From Punica granatum (taxonomy: Eukaryota; Streptophyta; Magnoliopsida; Myrtales; Lythraceae): DNA of 64,000 nt. Every line of letters starts with the position of its first letter. The first letter of the stretch is position 1. The position numbers were made by a program, and so were the translations under genes. Below are positions 1 through 12,378 of this stretch, in pieces. The notes under the pieces are model-generated. The model saw nothing but the letters and a program-made list of their open reading frames with translations, was not told where the DNA came from and did no database searches. The stretch is taken from contig NC_045129.1 in the NCBI RefSeq assembly GCF_007655135.1, positions 2,852,001 through 2,916,000 on the forward strand, given 5' to 3'.

Positions 1-3000
1 TATTTGGGGTCTGCTTTGGGCCCATCACAAGTTCTTGCACAACCTCAGCAATGGACTTCCTCAGATGAGCGAGCTGTGAATCACTTGAAGCAGGTGGCAA
101 TTTCTGTTGTAGATTCACTTCATCAAGAACCCCTTCCTGGCTCAAGCTGATGGAGCGGATCAAGAAACGGTAAGCAGTCACAGCCAATTTAGCAATATTG
201 CTCGCATAACAGATTCTTACGCTCTCTTCTGGATCATCTGGAAGCATTGACAGCATTGGCAATATATATTCCGGAAAAATTTTAGCATCACTGGGAGGAA
301 AATCTCGTACCAAAGGAAGAATGTCACAAAGAGTTTCTAAAGCAGCAGAACGAACAATTGCTGCTGCATCAGAAAGCATTGCAACAACATAAGGAAGCAC
401 ACGCTGCAACCGATCTTCATCATCAATATAGAGCGAGCAGGACTTGAGCAGAACTAGGGCACCTCTTCTCAGATGAGAAAGCTTCACGTTTCGAATACAA
501 GAACATAGAAGAGAGGCAATAAGCACCATGCCCTCACATCTTGTGGTAGTTTCAGGGGAATACACAAGAGGCAGGCTAAAGGTGTCAGATTGGGTATCAC
601 ACTCAGACATCATGTTATTTAGATCTTCCACTGTGATTCTCTTCAGAAACCGGTGTCCGTTATCCCTAAAGACACTGAACATGTATTCAGTCGGACCACC
701 AAGAGATTGCCCTGAAATCTTAAGATTATTTGGGATTGCGGAACTTTTCGTATCCCTTGAAATAGGCTTTGCAGCAGGGTCAATTTCCTTTCCATGGCTC
801 ACAAGGGGATTGTTATTGTTAAAAACTCCAGAATGATCCTTTTCAGTTAACCGATTGCTCATCATATGCTTTAGCATCTCATTAAAAGCACTCTGGCACA
901 TTGCCACCTATAACAGAAATAAATGGCAGTATCAAGATTCTAGAACAAAAAACTGTGGTCTGCGATAAATACTCATATTATAATATAAAGGGTTACCCTT
1001 GCATCAGGGGGAAGAGGATTGCAACAGCAATAGAAGTTATGCAGGAACGGGGAGAAGTAGGTTGGGAACACGACTCCAGCATATGTGTGCAGGTAGTTCT
1101 CAGCAGAAAGTCGAGACTCGGGCTCCAGTTGGATCATGTGGAGAATCATCCTGCGAATTCCACAATCTGGGATCTATGCAAACCAAGCAAACCATGTTAA
1201 TATAAGTGGAATAGCAGATTAAAGTGAGAGGGGGAGATGTGGTGAAAGAAACGAGAGAGAAAGACTACCTTTTCAAGATGCTGGCTAGGATCATACTGGC
1301 CCCTCCTATAAGCAAGAAGCTGCGAGAGCTCAAAAAGGGGTTGGCCTTCCAGGAATAGCTCTGCAATCACACACCTAGAACAAGAAAGTGCATGCTACCA
1401 TGAAATTCAACTCAACCAGCCTTAAAACAAATCAAATGCCCAAACAAAAGCTTACCCCACAGCAAAGATATCCATTGATGGCCTTAAAGGTGCATCCTGG
1501 GCTACTTGCATCTCCCCTCCATGCTCATAAAATCTCTGGAAATCAAAAAAGATATTAAATAATTAGAAAAATAGGGGGAAAAATCCTGGGAATACAAATG
1601 AGCAAAAATACAAACCTTCAACGAAAAAAGCTTTGCGATAAAAACTCATTGCCACGGTAAAGGAAATTAGCTCCACAAAGAAGCAGAAAGAAATGATAAA
1701 CTTGCAAACTCAAGACAACATATTACTGACCTCAGGAGCTAGATAACATAGCCTTCTGCCTCCAGTGTCAAAGAAAAATGAGAAATCCGAAGGGTCATCA
1801 TAGGGAATATACGTAGGCTTGAAGGATGCAAAATCAGCAAGGTAAAGCCAATTCCAGGAAGTGACCAGAACGTTCTCACACTTAATGTCACCTACATGAT
1901 TGAAAAAATTTGTAAGAAACTCAAATATCGCTCAAGATCTCCATTGAATATCGGAAAGTCAATTTGTTGAACCAACCATGGCAAATTCCTTTTTCATGGC
2001 ACTGCTTCAGAGCAAGAAGTAACTGAAAAACCAACAAAAGATATGACATTATCAACATGGATAGCCAGTCAGACATAAATCCAGGAGAGAGCTAGGAGAT
2101 ATAAAGAGACCTGAAATGCCAACCACTTCTTCTCGACAAGGCTAAGAAAAGGGCGGGTACTCAAACGATCATGTAGATTATTGAAGAAGTACTGCCTTAA
2201 GAGATATGCCGCTTTGTCTGTTTCCTGCCAAGACTGCAATGAGACACCATTATATGAGAGCTTCATTTGAAGCAATTATGCAAGGGTAAAAAAGCATACG
2301 CATCTACAGACAAGAAAGACCGCCAATTCCATTAGTGAATTGACCTACTTTAGATCTTTGTCTAGCCATCATTTTCTTCTTCGAGAACCCAGGAAAACAC
2401 AGTAAAGTCTCCAAAAAAGTTTGTCTTTTCTCATCAAACTTTCACTTAAATTCTAACTTTATTTCAGTCAAAGTATGAGAAGAACGGTATTTTCGAGTGG
2501 AGTACGGAATAACAAGCAGCTGCAAGAAGTATTTTCAAAAGAATCATTCCAAAACCACCGCTGCTTCACTCACTTGTACGACACACGAAACAATCTGCGC
2601 CAGTGTCCTGCTGCTGCCACTGAAGCTCAAAACTAAACAAGTAGCTGCAGAAAGCATTCCCTATTGTCCGGACAACTTTCCTAGAAGACGGGAACAGAAA
2701 TTTGAAGAACTTCTCCATGCCGAGACACTAAACTACAACCAATTCTTGAATAAAAAATCGTTCCCACTTCAAACCAGCCCCGAAAACCCCAAAAAAAAAA
2801 TATATGTTTAGCTTTCGTTAATAGAGTGCAAAACTAAACAGCCATGAAATTTTCTTTCTTTGATATCGCTTGCTTAAAAATTCTACTTTTCTTTCAGCTT
2901 CCAAGTATCAAAAATGGTGCTTTCGGACTGTAACAAGTAGCAGCCTTTAGCTCTCCATACATCTATTTGACGAAGTTTCCAGCAATGAGGCTTTAGCTGC

Positions 3001-3401
3001 AATCATTTCAAGCAATCAAATCGCTGCCCCCTTCCGCCTATCTCACAAAATAATCTTCCTAGAATTTCTCAGCTTTGACGACTGCAATTGGAAGCTCTAA
3101 GCGGCTAAAGAGTGGGGGATGGACGAACCTGGAAGGGCCAGACGTGTGGGTGGTCGATGGAGCGGAAGGTTTCCTTGATGTGGAGGAGGCGGCGCTCATA
3201 CTCGCGGAGGTCGATGGAGTCGTCGCGCTTGAAGTAGACCTTGACGAGGACGAGCCCCTCGTCGTGCTTGCACTGGATCGTCTTGAAGAAGCGGCCCCGG
3301 CCGAGGATCTCCTTAAGCACCAAGTTGTACGACGACGGGAGGTCGTGGAGGTAGTACTCCGACGCCGACCCCTGCTTCGTCCGCGCGATCTTGTTCCCCA
3401 T
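1..3401 (-). CDS. VPS15: VPS15, regulatory protein kinase of the class III PI3-kinase complex (5' part)
   Basis: VPS15 is the myristoylated pseudokinase-like regulatory subunit that holds the VPS34 phosphatidylinositol 3-kinase on endosomal and autophagic membranes. Eight exons read on the minus strand with GT-AG borders and matching phase: 3401-3129, 2233-2111, 2022-1977, 1891-1731, 1535-1456, 1374-1269, 1173-997 and 907 to the window edge. They encode about 624 residues, roughly 40% of the usual 1500-residue protein. Visible marks are Met-Gly-Asn at the start (N-myristoylation of Gly2), the catalytic loop HGDIKCEN near residues 147-154, DFA in place of DFG near 167-169, and from about residue 400 a helical HEAT-type region ([18 protein letters not shown]). 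The C-terminal WD40 part lies outside the window. The start is fixed by the conserved MGNKIAR. Family identity is very clear; exon borders were read by eye. Confidence 0.95.
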
Positions 3402-5670
3402 CGCCGGAATCCCGCTTCCTATTCGGCCGCCATCGGAATCTCGCTACGGGTTAAGCCCCTCTCCTGTTGCTTTCGCCTGAAGAGAAAGTCTGTGCTCTCC
3501 GGCAGGATGCGAAGGAAGGAAGGGAGGAGATGCCGCATCGTCCGAGTTCAAGATGAGATGTCAGCAGGCGTTTCGAAACGGGACTGCTGGCCCTCCTTCC
3601 CGCAGCGTTTCGAAACCGGGGCTGAGATTTGATTGGCGTTGGTCGCCACGTGGCTCGCAGGCGCGAGCCGGTGAACAAAATTGTCCCATGTCCCCGGCTC
3701 ACGGGGCCGTGTGGGACCCGGCCCTTGGAGGTTCGCAACCAAAAGAGAGTCCTTCAAGGATGGTATCAAAGATTTTTGTCATTAATTTAGTCCTTTTATT
3801 TTTATTTTTATTTTTTATAGAAATTATTTGATGTAATTAAGCAATTATAACAGCTTTTTTAATGGAGGATTAATTTGATGAATGAAGTGGTCTTGAAGGA
3901 CCATATTGCAGGCAAAAATCTTTGAAGTACCAAATTGATGACAATATAATCTTTCGATGACCAAATTGAGAATAAAAATCTTCAAATGATCAAATTGATG
4001 GCAATATAATCTTTCGAGGACCATATTGATAGTTTTCTCCAAACAAAAGGCCTTGAAATGAACCAAGGTCGACCGGTCCAACTAGCTTGAGAAACGAGGG
4101 AAAAAATAGTCCTATAACTTGAGCGTGGCGCGAGCATCTATTTTACTGAAATATTTTCGACTCATTCTATATTATTTTGGTAGAAATATACCTATGAACT
4201 TCACATCCTACACAAAATAAATTCTATATTTATATTTTTCTAAAATATAATTATTCAAATAATTAAAAAAAATCTAAACAATCATGTAAATTAATGGTGG
4301 AAGAAAAAATGGAGAGGAATATGAATAAAAACATTTGGAAATCGAAAAGAATTAGTGGGATAGGAGCTGAAGAGGAATAGAGTTAAAGATGACTTAATAG
4401 AAGAGGGAATAAATTTATTAATAGGTAGTTTACATGACAGTTTCTCACATAAAAAAGCTTGCATGACAGTTTCTCTTCGCACGAACTGAAGACTCCTATG
4501 AGGGTAGTTTGAATTACATAATATATATTTATATAGATATGATGTCGCGCCTCACAAATTCCACATCGCTTGTGCAATTGGAAAATCTGGGATTTATATG
4601 TAAATCCTAATGACCTCATTAGTAACTAATACTTTTGAGTGACGGGCTTGTGATTATTAGATATAAATATAGATAGATTAGCTAATGAAATATTAGAGAA
4701 CTAAAAAAATATTTTCTGATTTCTATATAAATTTTAATAGTGGAAAAGAAAAGTTTCTTAGAAAAATCATTTCAATTTTATGTCAATAAATATATTTTTT
4801 GTAGTTCTCTATTTTAAAAAAATCATGAAAATTAAAATATTCTTCAAAAGTAAACAAACCATATTTTCTAGCTTGGAACTTTTTGGTCCGAACCCTAGTA
4901 TCTGGAAACCTAATTGGATCCCGACTAATCCAGTCAAACCGGGTCGAAAGAATTTTTTCTGTGCAAACCCTGATATCCAGAAGCTTAATTGTGTCTCGAC
5001 TAATCTAGTCAAACCCGGTCAGCCCACTAAAGGATAAAGATCTCATAATGTGGATTTTCTGCATTTACAGAGATTTAAACCCAGCACATTACTTAAGAGG
5101 AATAAGCGCCGAACCACTTGAATCAATTCACTTGGTGATGGGAGAGAATTTTAAATTGTAAAAATTGCCCCTCATCACAACTCAAATTCCTAAAATTGCC
5201 ATCTAAAATCCTAACAAGTCACTGCGTAGCCATAACCACTTGGCAGACCACCTCACTAGTTTGTTGAAGGCACAACAACCACTTTAAGGTCACCTAAAGG
5301 CTCAAGAGAGCACATATGCTCCAAGCCAAAGTTTGAGAGCCCTAGTTCGATGAACCCAAAGCTCATGAGTCCATGGCTCAAGCCCAAATACACCCAACCC
5401 TGGACTCACAAGCCTTGGGTCCAAGGCTCATGAGCCAAGGGCTGGGTTTGCTTAAGGCTCACGAGCTCCAAGCAAACCTAGCCCTAGGCTTGTTGAAGCT
5501 GGTTAGCTTCGATGAGCCCTAGGTGCGAAGGGGTTTTTAATTTTAAATTTTTCCTAAATAAATAAATTGATTAATTAATTTATAAATGCCAAGGGCGTTG
5601 CTCTTGAATCAAAACATATTACATTCTCTATTTATTTCGAGGTCCGACCAAAGAAAATATTTGAATCATG
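3161..5670. repeat. Tandem segmental duplication, copy 1 (VPS15 exon 1 and upstream DNA)
   Basis: About 2510 bases holding most of VPS15 exon 1, its promoter side and AT-rich upstream DNA. They recur in the same order and orientation at 5831-8334. The two copies differ mainly by single-base insertions or deletions and a few substitutions. Copy 1 is the one joined to the functional gene. It contains a SINE-like stretch (about 4885-5150) and a cluster of short palindromes (about 5411-5522). Confidence 0.95.
4885..5150 (-). repeat. tRNA-derived SINE-like element (family S1), with internal partial duplication
   Basis: On the minus strand the head reads like the S1 family (TTCAAG-GGTTCGGCGCTT and a degenerate B-box) and the body holds the conserved GGATTAGTCGGGA-type stretch. 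The tail part is present twice in a row (about 4885-4950 and 4965-5020). The same structure is in the duplicated copy at about 7550-7806. No clear target-site duplication was found here. Confidence 0.6.
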
Positions 5671-5830
5671 TGTTGGGGTTAGGGATGTACTCAACCAAAC
5701 AATAACGCAGCAATTAATCTTCCTCCCCTACTGGTGTAATCGAGATAGGAACTAATCAAATCAACCAACAAGCAGTAAAGTAAAACAACACCAAGAATTT
5801 TACGTGGAAAACCCCAATGTGGGGAAAAAA
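5671..5830. other. 160-base spacer between the duplicated VPS15 segments
   Basis: Unique DNA between the two 2.5 kb copies. It begins TGTTGGGG and ends in a run of A. Near 5795-5815 it carries a TTTACGTGGAAAACCCC-like string that I associate with plant LTR-retrotransposon flanks. It may be the scar of an inserted element or filler DNA from the duplication event. That reading is inference. Confidence 0.4.
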
Positions 5831-6070
5831 AGCGGAAGGTTTCCTTGATGTGGAGGAGGCGGCGCTCATACTCGCGCGAGGTCGATGGAGTCGTCGCGCT
5901 TGAAGTAGACCTTGACGAGGACGAGCCCCTCGTCGTGCTTGCACTGGATCGTCTTGAAGAAGCGGCCCCGGCCGAGGATCTCCTTAAGCACCAAGTTGCG
6001 ACGACGGGAGGTCGTGGAGGTAGTACTCCGACGCCGACCCCTGCTTCGTCCGCGCGATCTTGTTCCCCAT
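5831..6070 (-). pseudogene. Truncated, frameshifted copy of VPS15 exon 1
   Basis: The start codon at 6070 and the first residues (MGNKIAR) match the real gene. Relative to copy 1, two bases are missing after the codons for the Leu-Pro-Ser-Ser stretch, so the frame meets a stop within a few codons, leaving a peptide of about 30 residues. A second indel lies further on. The exon is cut at 5831 before its splice donor. It may still carry a working promoter, because the upstream DNA was copied with it. Confidence 0.85.
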
Positions 6071-7549
6071 CGCCGGAATCCCGCTTCCTATTCGGCCGCC
6101 ATCGGAATCTCGCTACGGGTTAAGCCCCTCTCCTGTTGCTTTCGCCTGAAGATAAAGTCTGTGCTCTCCGGCAGGATGCGAAGGAAGGAAGGGAGGAGAT
6201 GCCGCATCGTCCGAGTTCAAGATGAGATGTCAGCAGCGTTTCGAAACGGGACTGCTGGCCCTCCTTCCCGCAGCGTTTCGAAACCGGGGCTGAGATTTGA
6301 TTGGCGTTGGTCGCCACGTGGCTCGCAGGCGCGAGCCGGTGAACAAAATTGTCCCATGTCCCCGGCTCACGGGGCCGTGTGGGACCCGGCCCTTGGAGGT
6401 TCGCAACCAAAAGAGAGTCCTTCAAGGATGGTATCAAAGATTTTTGTCATTAATTTAGTCCTTTTATTTTTATTTTTATTTTTATAGAAATTATTTGATG
6501 TAATTAAGCAATTATAACAGCTTTTTTAATGGAGGATTAATTTGATGAATGAAGTGGTCTTGAAGGACCATATTGCAGGCAAAAATCTTTGAAGTACCAA
6601 ATTGATGACAATATAATCTTTCGATGACCAAATTGAGGATAAAAATCTTCAAATGATCAAATTGATGGCAATATAATCTTTCGAGGACCATATTGATAGT
6701 TTTCTCCAAACAAAAGGCCTTGAAATGAACCAAGGTCGACCGGTCCAACTAGCTTGAGAAAGGAGGGAAAAAATAGTCCTATAACTTGAGCGTGGCGCGA
6801 GCATCTATTTTACTGAAATATTTTCGACTCATTCTATATTATTTTGGTAGAAATATACCTATGAACTTCACATCCTACACAAAATAAATTCTATATTTAT
6901 ATTTTTCTAAAATATAATTATTCAAATAATTAAAAAAAATCTAAACAATCATGTAAATTAATGGTGGAAGAAAAAATGGAGAGGAATATGAATAAAAACA
7001 TTTGGAAATCGAAAAGATTAGTGGGATAGGAGCTGAAGAGGAATAGAGTTAAAGATGACTTAATAGAAGAGGGAATAAATTTTTAATAGGTAGTTTACAT
7101 GACAGTTTCTCACATAAAAAGCTTGCATGACAGTTTCTCTTCGCACGAACTGAAGACTCCTATGAGGGTAGTTTGAATTACATAATATATATTTATATAG
7201 ATATGATGTCGCGCCTCACAAATTCCACATCGCTTGTGCAATTGGAAAATCTGGGATTTATATGTAAATCCTAATGACCTCATTAGTAACTAATACTTTT
7301 GAGTGACGGGCTTGTGATTATTAGATATAAATATAGATAGATTAGCTAATGAAATATTAGAGAACTAAAAAAAATATTTTCTGATTTCTATATAAATTTT
7401 AATAGTGGAAAAGAAAAGTTTCTTAGAAAAATCATTTCAATTTTATGTCAATAAATATATTTTTTGTAGTTCTCTATTTTAAAAAAATCATGAAAATTAA
7501 AATATTCTTCAAAAGTAAACAAACCATATTTTCTAGCTTGGAACTTTTT

Positions 7550-7806
7550 GGTCCGAACCCTAGTATCTGGAAACCTAATTGGATCCCGACTAATCCAGTC
7601 AAGCCGGGTCGAAAGAATTTTTTCTGTGCAAACCCTGATATCCAGAAGCTTAATTGTGTCTCGACTAATCTAGTCAAACCCGGTCAGCCCACTAAAGGAT
7701 AAAGATCTCATAATGTGGATTTTCTGCATTTACAGAGATTTAAACCCAGCACATTACTTAAGAGGAATAAGCGCCGAACCACTTGAATCAATTCACATTG
7801 GTGATG
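7550..7806 (-). repeat. SINE-like element S1, copy inside the second duplicated segment
   Basis: This is the duplicated partner of the element at 4885-5150 and was copied with the 2.5 kb segment rather than inserted independently. It has the same doubled tail segment. Confidence 0.6.
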
Positions 7807-8334
7807 GGAGAGAATTTTAAATTGTAAAAATTGCCCCTCATCACAACTCAAATTCCTAAAATTGCCATCTAAAATCCTAACAAGTCACTGCGTAGCCATA
7901 ACCACTTGGCAGACCACCTCACTAGTTTGTTGAAGGCACAACAACCACTTTAAGGTCACCTAAAGGCTCAAGAGAGCACATATGCTCCAAGCCAAAGTTT
8001 GAGAGCCCTAGTTCGATGAACCCAAAGCTCATGAGTCCATGGCTCAAGCCCAAATACACCCAACCCTGGACTCACAGCCTTGGGTCCAAGGCTCATGAGC
8101 CAAGGGCTGGGTTTGCTTAAGGCTCACGAGCTCCAAGCAAACCTAGCCCTAGGCTTGTTGAAGCTGGTTAGCTTCGATGAGCCCTAGGTGCGAAGGGGTT
8201 TTAATTTTAAATTTTTCCTAAATAATAAATTGATTAATTAATTTATAAATGCCAAGGGCGTTGCTCTTGAATCAAAACATATTACATTCTCTGTTTATTT
8301 CGAGGGTCCGACCAAAGAAAATATTTGAATCATG

Positions 8335-10850
8335 ATCTCAATTATTTTTTACCAAATAATTTTAATTTTAACTCCCTCTCGATCTAAATCCCAATTCCTA
8401 TACCTTATTCAAGAACTAGTGTTGAAATACTTGAACCAAATCGTATTATTTTTTAATTGTAATTCTAACTTATAAAAATAATACCAAATCAATTTTTTTA
8501 ACCACGTTATACTCCCAAAATATTCTACAAAACCAATAGGTTGACACCAATATATCTCTCTTCGAGGTTTGGAAGACTAAATTCATTCATTTGGGGTGCG
8601 AGTTCATGGATGGAAAACAATAATAAAATGTTGACATCAAATGGACATCAAATTACATTCTAATATATATATATATATATGCTCAAATACATACTGCCTC
8701 ATTTTTTTGGGTGGGGGCGAGAAATAGGGCCGAAGCCTAAGCTTTAAACTAGAATTAGAATTACACAAAAACGCGATGTGAATGTCCCAACAAACATTCA
8801 GCGAGGAATGAAACATGTGAAAACCTCAAGAGAGATCCCTTGACCTTCGAGCAAAGCCAATTCTCGCATATAAACTACCTATTTAATCCAAGAAAATTCT
8901 ATTAATTCTGAAATCTGAAAATGTATCTCCCAAATCTTGTACCTTCTGGCCGAGCGTAATCACTCGCAAGGTACTGGGACATCAAGCAGCTCCGATGATC
9001 CTTCGGTAGGATTCAAATGTGCTGGGAGCTCACATGGTGCCCTCCTAGTACTGGCCATGAGGCTAGTCATGACATAGCAGTCACCCCTCAGCTCGAGTGA
9101 GATCTCTGATTAGGAGAAGCGACGCAGTCCCATCGTCACCATAGGAAGTTCATCCTCACTATCTTCCGTCTCGTTTGTCTCCATAGAAGTGAGCTTTTCG
9201 AATATATGTGCAACGAAGGACAAATCCATAAGTACTTAAGCATCCGAAAGAATTGTAGGTGTCTCCATTTTCATCCGCTACTAGTCGAACTCATGATATA
9301 TCCAAAACCATATCTATCTATGTTATACCAATAACCTTCTGGGCAGCTGGGCTTCAGCCATTTCCCACTCTACCAAAGAAAATAAATAAATAACGCGAAC
9401 TTTGCTGGATTTTCCGAAAAGAATATGTGTATAAACTATAGCAATCATTTGGGGAAAATACATGTCCAATATTAGATATTCATAGCTTCCCATGTCCTGT
9501 ATAATAATAAGATTGAAATATATCTATTATATACATAAAAGCAGACAAGTAGAGTCCATATAGTCGTATTCTGAAACCCTCGGCTCGTTATCAAATCTAT
9601 TATATCTATTATATATATATATAAGCATACAAGTAGAGTTCATAGAGTCGTATTCTGAAATCCTCAACTCATTATCAAATCTTGGAAATCTTCAGTTTTG
9701 TGATGCAATGTCCATTCACATTCCCTGTACATCTATTATATCTTTGGTACTCAAACTTTAAGTTCTAAAATAATCAATTACATTCATGATGATGCCAATG
9801 AGTCAAGGATATTGACTTTCACAATCCAAGATAGAGAAAGAAGAAGACGTAAGGACTAATAAAGATTACCTTCACAAACAAATTTACAAATAATGACTTT
9901 TTCGATGAAAATAAAAGATAAAAATGTATTTTTTACACAAAAATAATGAGTCTTATTTCTGTCTATTCCAATGCGTGGCCTCGCCCCTCCGAGTTTTAAT
10001 TCACTCTGCCTCCACACATTATGCTTCAACGAGGTACGTCTCTCTCTACGTATCTCTGTTTCTCTATTTTTGGTTTTTTATGGTCTGGTGGGTTTTGCTC
10101 ATATTTCAGTGGTGTTTTCTATCTGATCGGTTAACAGAGAGAGAGAGAGGAAGAAGGAGAGGAGTCATTTATCAGTTGGTTTCAAATACTTTGAAAAATC
10201 AATGCAGGAATCGGAGTTGGAGGAGCAATATCTCTTCGAAGCCCAACCTCTGTAAGCTCTCTCTCCCTCCCCTCACTCTCTGACTCTCTCTCGAACTCTT
10301 CAACTTTGTGAAATTCATCCCACAGTTTGAAGTCCGCATTCTTACTGAAGAATATGTGTTATTGCTCATCAATTTACACAACCTTTGACAAATTGGCCAC
10401 AAAAAAACCTCTGACAAAAATTTGACGGGCAACCCATCAACTTTACATTCACAGAGTTAAATTCATTAAGAATTGGTTTGTTTTCAAGCAAATATTCTGA
10501 TAGAAAGTTATGCTAATGAAAATCAGGTGCTTAGTTATGATTGACCGTCGAACTCTGTGGAGTTCACATTGATTGTTTCCTGCCAAATTAAGCCGAATCA
10601 AGGTACAAATGATTGAACTGAACATAGTACCGGAAGTCGGGGAAGTCGTGGAGGAAGAAGATGGAGTCGGGGCGCAGAAGCCGGCCTTCCTCTTCCCTCG
10701 TATCCCACACCAATATTCACTGACACCATTTTGAAGAAGAGAAATCAGGATTCTCGAAGTCAATGGTATAGAAAATAGAAGAGAAGAAGAAGATGAATAC
10801 GTTGGGATGATGTGTGGGGCTCTAACCTCTGGTACTTGCAGAGCTATTGG
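8335..10850. other. Intergenic DNA, no certain gene
   Basis: AT-rich DNA. About 8700-9360 is less AT-rich and looks like decayed coding DNA on minus, but I recognise no family and find no long frame. An imperfect direct repeat of about 75 bases lies at 9522-9594 and 9604-9678, sharing an AAGTAGAGT core and TCGTATTCTGAAA. Two short segments on plus (9971-10033 and 10208-10251) have good splice donors and join in frame, but nothing follows them. Confidence 0.5.
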
Positions 10851-10866
10851 CTTTAATCATCATTAC

Positions 10867-11051
10867 TTTTTTCGATATAAACCATGGTATTCCAAAGTTC
10901 AGTTGGGTTCCGACTAATCCAGTCGAGCCGGGTCGGCTCACTAAGTAGTAAAGCTCTCCCAGCGTGAATCTTTTGCATTCATAATGACTCGAATCTGAGA
11001 CATTACTTAAGCGCAACAAGTACTGAATCGCTTGAACCAACATACATTGGT
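10867..11051 (-). repeat. SINE S1, full-length copy with target-site duplication
   Basis: A copy of about 185 bases on minus. The head near 11045 has an A-box-like TTGGTTCAAGCG, followed by a B-box-like AGATTCGAGTC. It ends in an A-run (T-run at 10867-10872 on plus). Flanks CTTTAATCATCATTAC (10851-10866) and CTTTAATTATCATTAT (11052-11067) match at 14 of 16 positions, as expected for target-site duplications of a LINE-mobilised SINE. Confidence 0.75.
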
Positions 11052-11551
11052 CTTTAATTATCATTATGGTTATTATTGCGTTTTCGTCAATTTACTTTTC
11101 TTTTTATCATATTTAATATTAAAAGTAAATTTTCATGTGCCAGGGGTATTATATGTGACAGCCTTGTGGCTTCGATTTAGTTATAGTTAACGGTGTTAAT
11201 ATCAAATGGACACAAAATAGAAAGCATCTAAACGTACTGGACAAAAATTGTTCAAAAAAATAAAAAAGAAACAAACCAAAATATAATTATAAAACTATAA
11301 TTATCTGCTTTTCCTTAAATAAAATACAAAGTATGTAATTATATTCTTTTCAAACCTGTGTTTTAGTGGATTGTTAAAATTCTAATAACTGTAAACGCTC
11401 CACAACGCGGGCTTTAAGACTAGTTTCATTTTAATTTCTTTTACAGTTTATTTTATTCCCATTTTCTAATATATTTTATATTGATTTAGGCAGAAGGCTT
11501 TTTTTTTTTCAATTTTCATGAAAAAATAATTTCATGAAATAAAATTAAAAT

Positions 11552-11559
11552 TGTTGAGA

Positions 11560-11592
<33 letters not shown>

Positions 11593-11632
11593 ACCTTAAT
11601 CTGGCGCCTTAGACCAACTCGGCCATCTCAAC
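11552..11632 (-). tRNA. tRNA-Leu (anticodon AAG)
   Basis: An 81-base class II tRNA on minus. The acceptor arm GTTGAGA pairs with TCTCAAC, with discriminator A. The D-arm holds the A-box TGGCCGAGTTGG, the anticodon stem CCAGA/TCTGG encloses loop TTAAGGT (anticodon AAG), and the T-arm holds the B-box GGTTCAAATCC. There is no intron and no encoded CCA. Downstream on minus are short T-runs suited to Pol III termination. A decayed partial copy lies at 18506-18551. Confidence 0.97.
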
Positions 11633-12087
11633 ATTGAATGAGCTTTTCAAGTATGAAAATTATTTCTTGACTTTAACTCTTAAACGTCAAAATGATAAAA
11701 TTATTAGTTTTAATATATATTATGTTGTCATATAACTTATGAGAATATATTTCACAAGGCTTTTCAATTAGGAATTTAGCAAAACAATTTGTTAATCACA
11801 TTTCAAATGCAAGATATTGCATAATAATGTTACTGAGGTAAAGAGATAGAGCAAGCAAATTCATGAGAGTACTTATTTTTTTCGGATCTTATGGTCACCG
11901 TGTCACACAATTACTCGAGGATATAACAAGATGGTACAATTGAAAAAACTAAAGCGAGAAGAAATATTTGGCCGAAGAAAAATGTATATATATAACTCGA
12001 GCAATCCATTAGAGATGGCAGGCGAAATTCCAATTCAAAATGTGGACATGCCAAAATATAACCCCAAGGCCTAACATCATAATGCTA

Positions 12088-12378
12088 TATAAAGCAGCTT
12101 TCACCAGATGTAGCCACAAGCCAAGCATACATATACATACTCAATAACCAGCAACATATATATGGTAGGAGAGAATGGCTTCGCCGGGCAGAGCTGTCCG
12201 ATCCCCCTGCCCTCCCTCGCTAGCTATGAAAGGTTTCCACTTCCCAAATAAGCCCAAGATGACTGCAGTACATTCGCCATATCTTCTCTTTGACAATTAT
12301 TCCATAAGCTGTAGTACGTACGGCAGTGGAGGAGAATCAAGGTGCTGCATTTTCTCGAAGTTCCTTATTACGAGCTAG
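12088..12378 (+). other. Possible small transcription unit with TATA box (uncertain)
   Basis: TATATAAAG at about 12088 lies roughly 90 bases before a 67-codon frame (12175-12378) starting MASPGRAVRSP. The stretch is partly conserved in block 2 near 18895-18990, but there the frame is not kept. I recognise no domain. It may be a non-coding transcript start or chance. Confidence 0.2.

Larger units (their letters stand above)
5831..8334. repeat. Tandem segmental duplication, copy 2
   Basis: About 2504 bases matching 3161-5670 almost base for base. The copy starts inside VPS15 exon 1, so it has no exon 1 splice donor and no downstream exons. Differences from copy 1 include one added base in the CTCGCG stretch near 5875 and a two-base loss near 5998. 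No intact gene is carried. Confidence 0.95.

Noticed and set aside
3075..3632. Long plus-strand frame across VPS15 exon 1, and the matching 5912-6487 frame
   Set aside because: Antisense shadow of the GC-rich exon and promoter; composition typical of reverse-strand reading.
4780..5037. 85-codon frame across the SINE-like region (and 7445-7702)
   Set aside because: Runs through repeat DNA shared with other SINE copies; not a gene.
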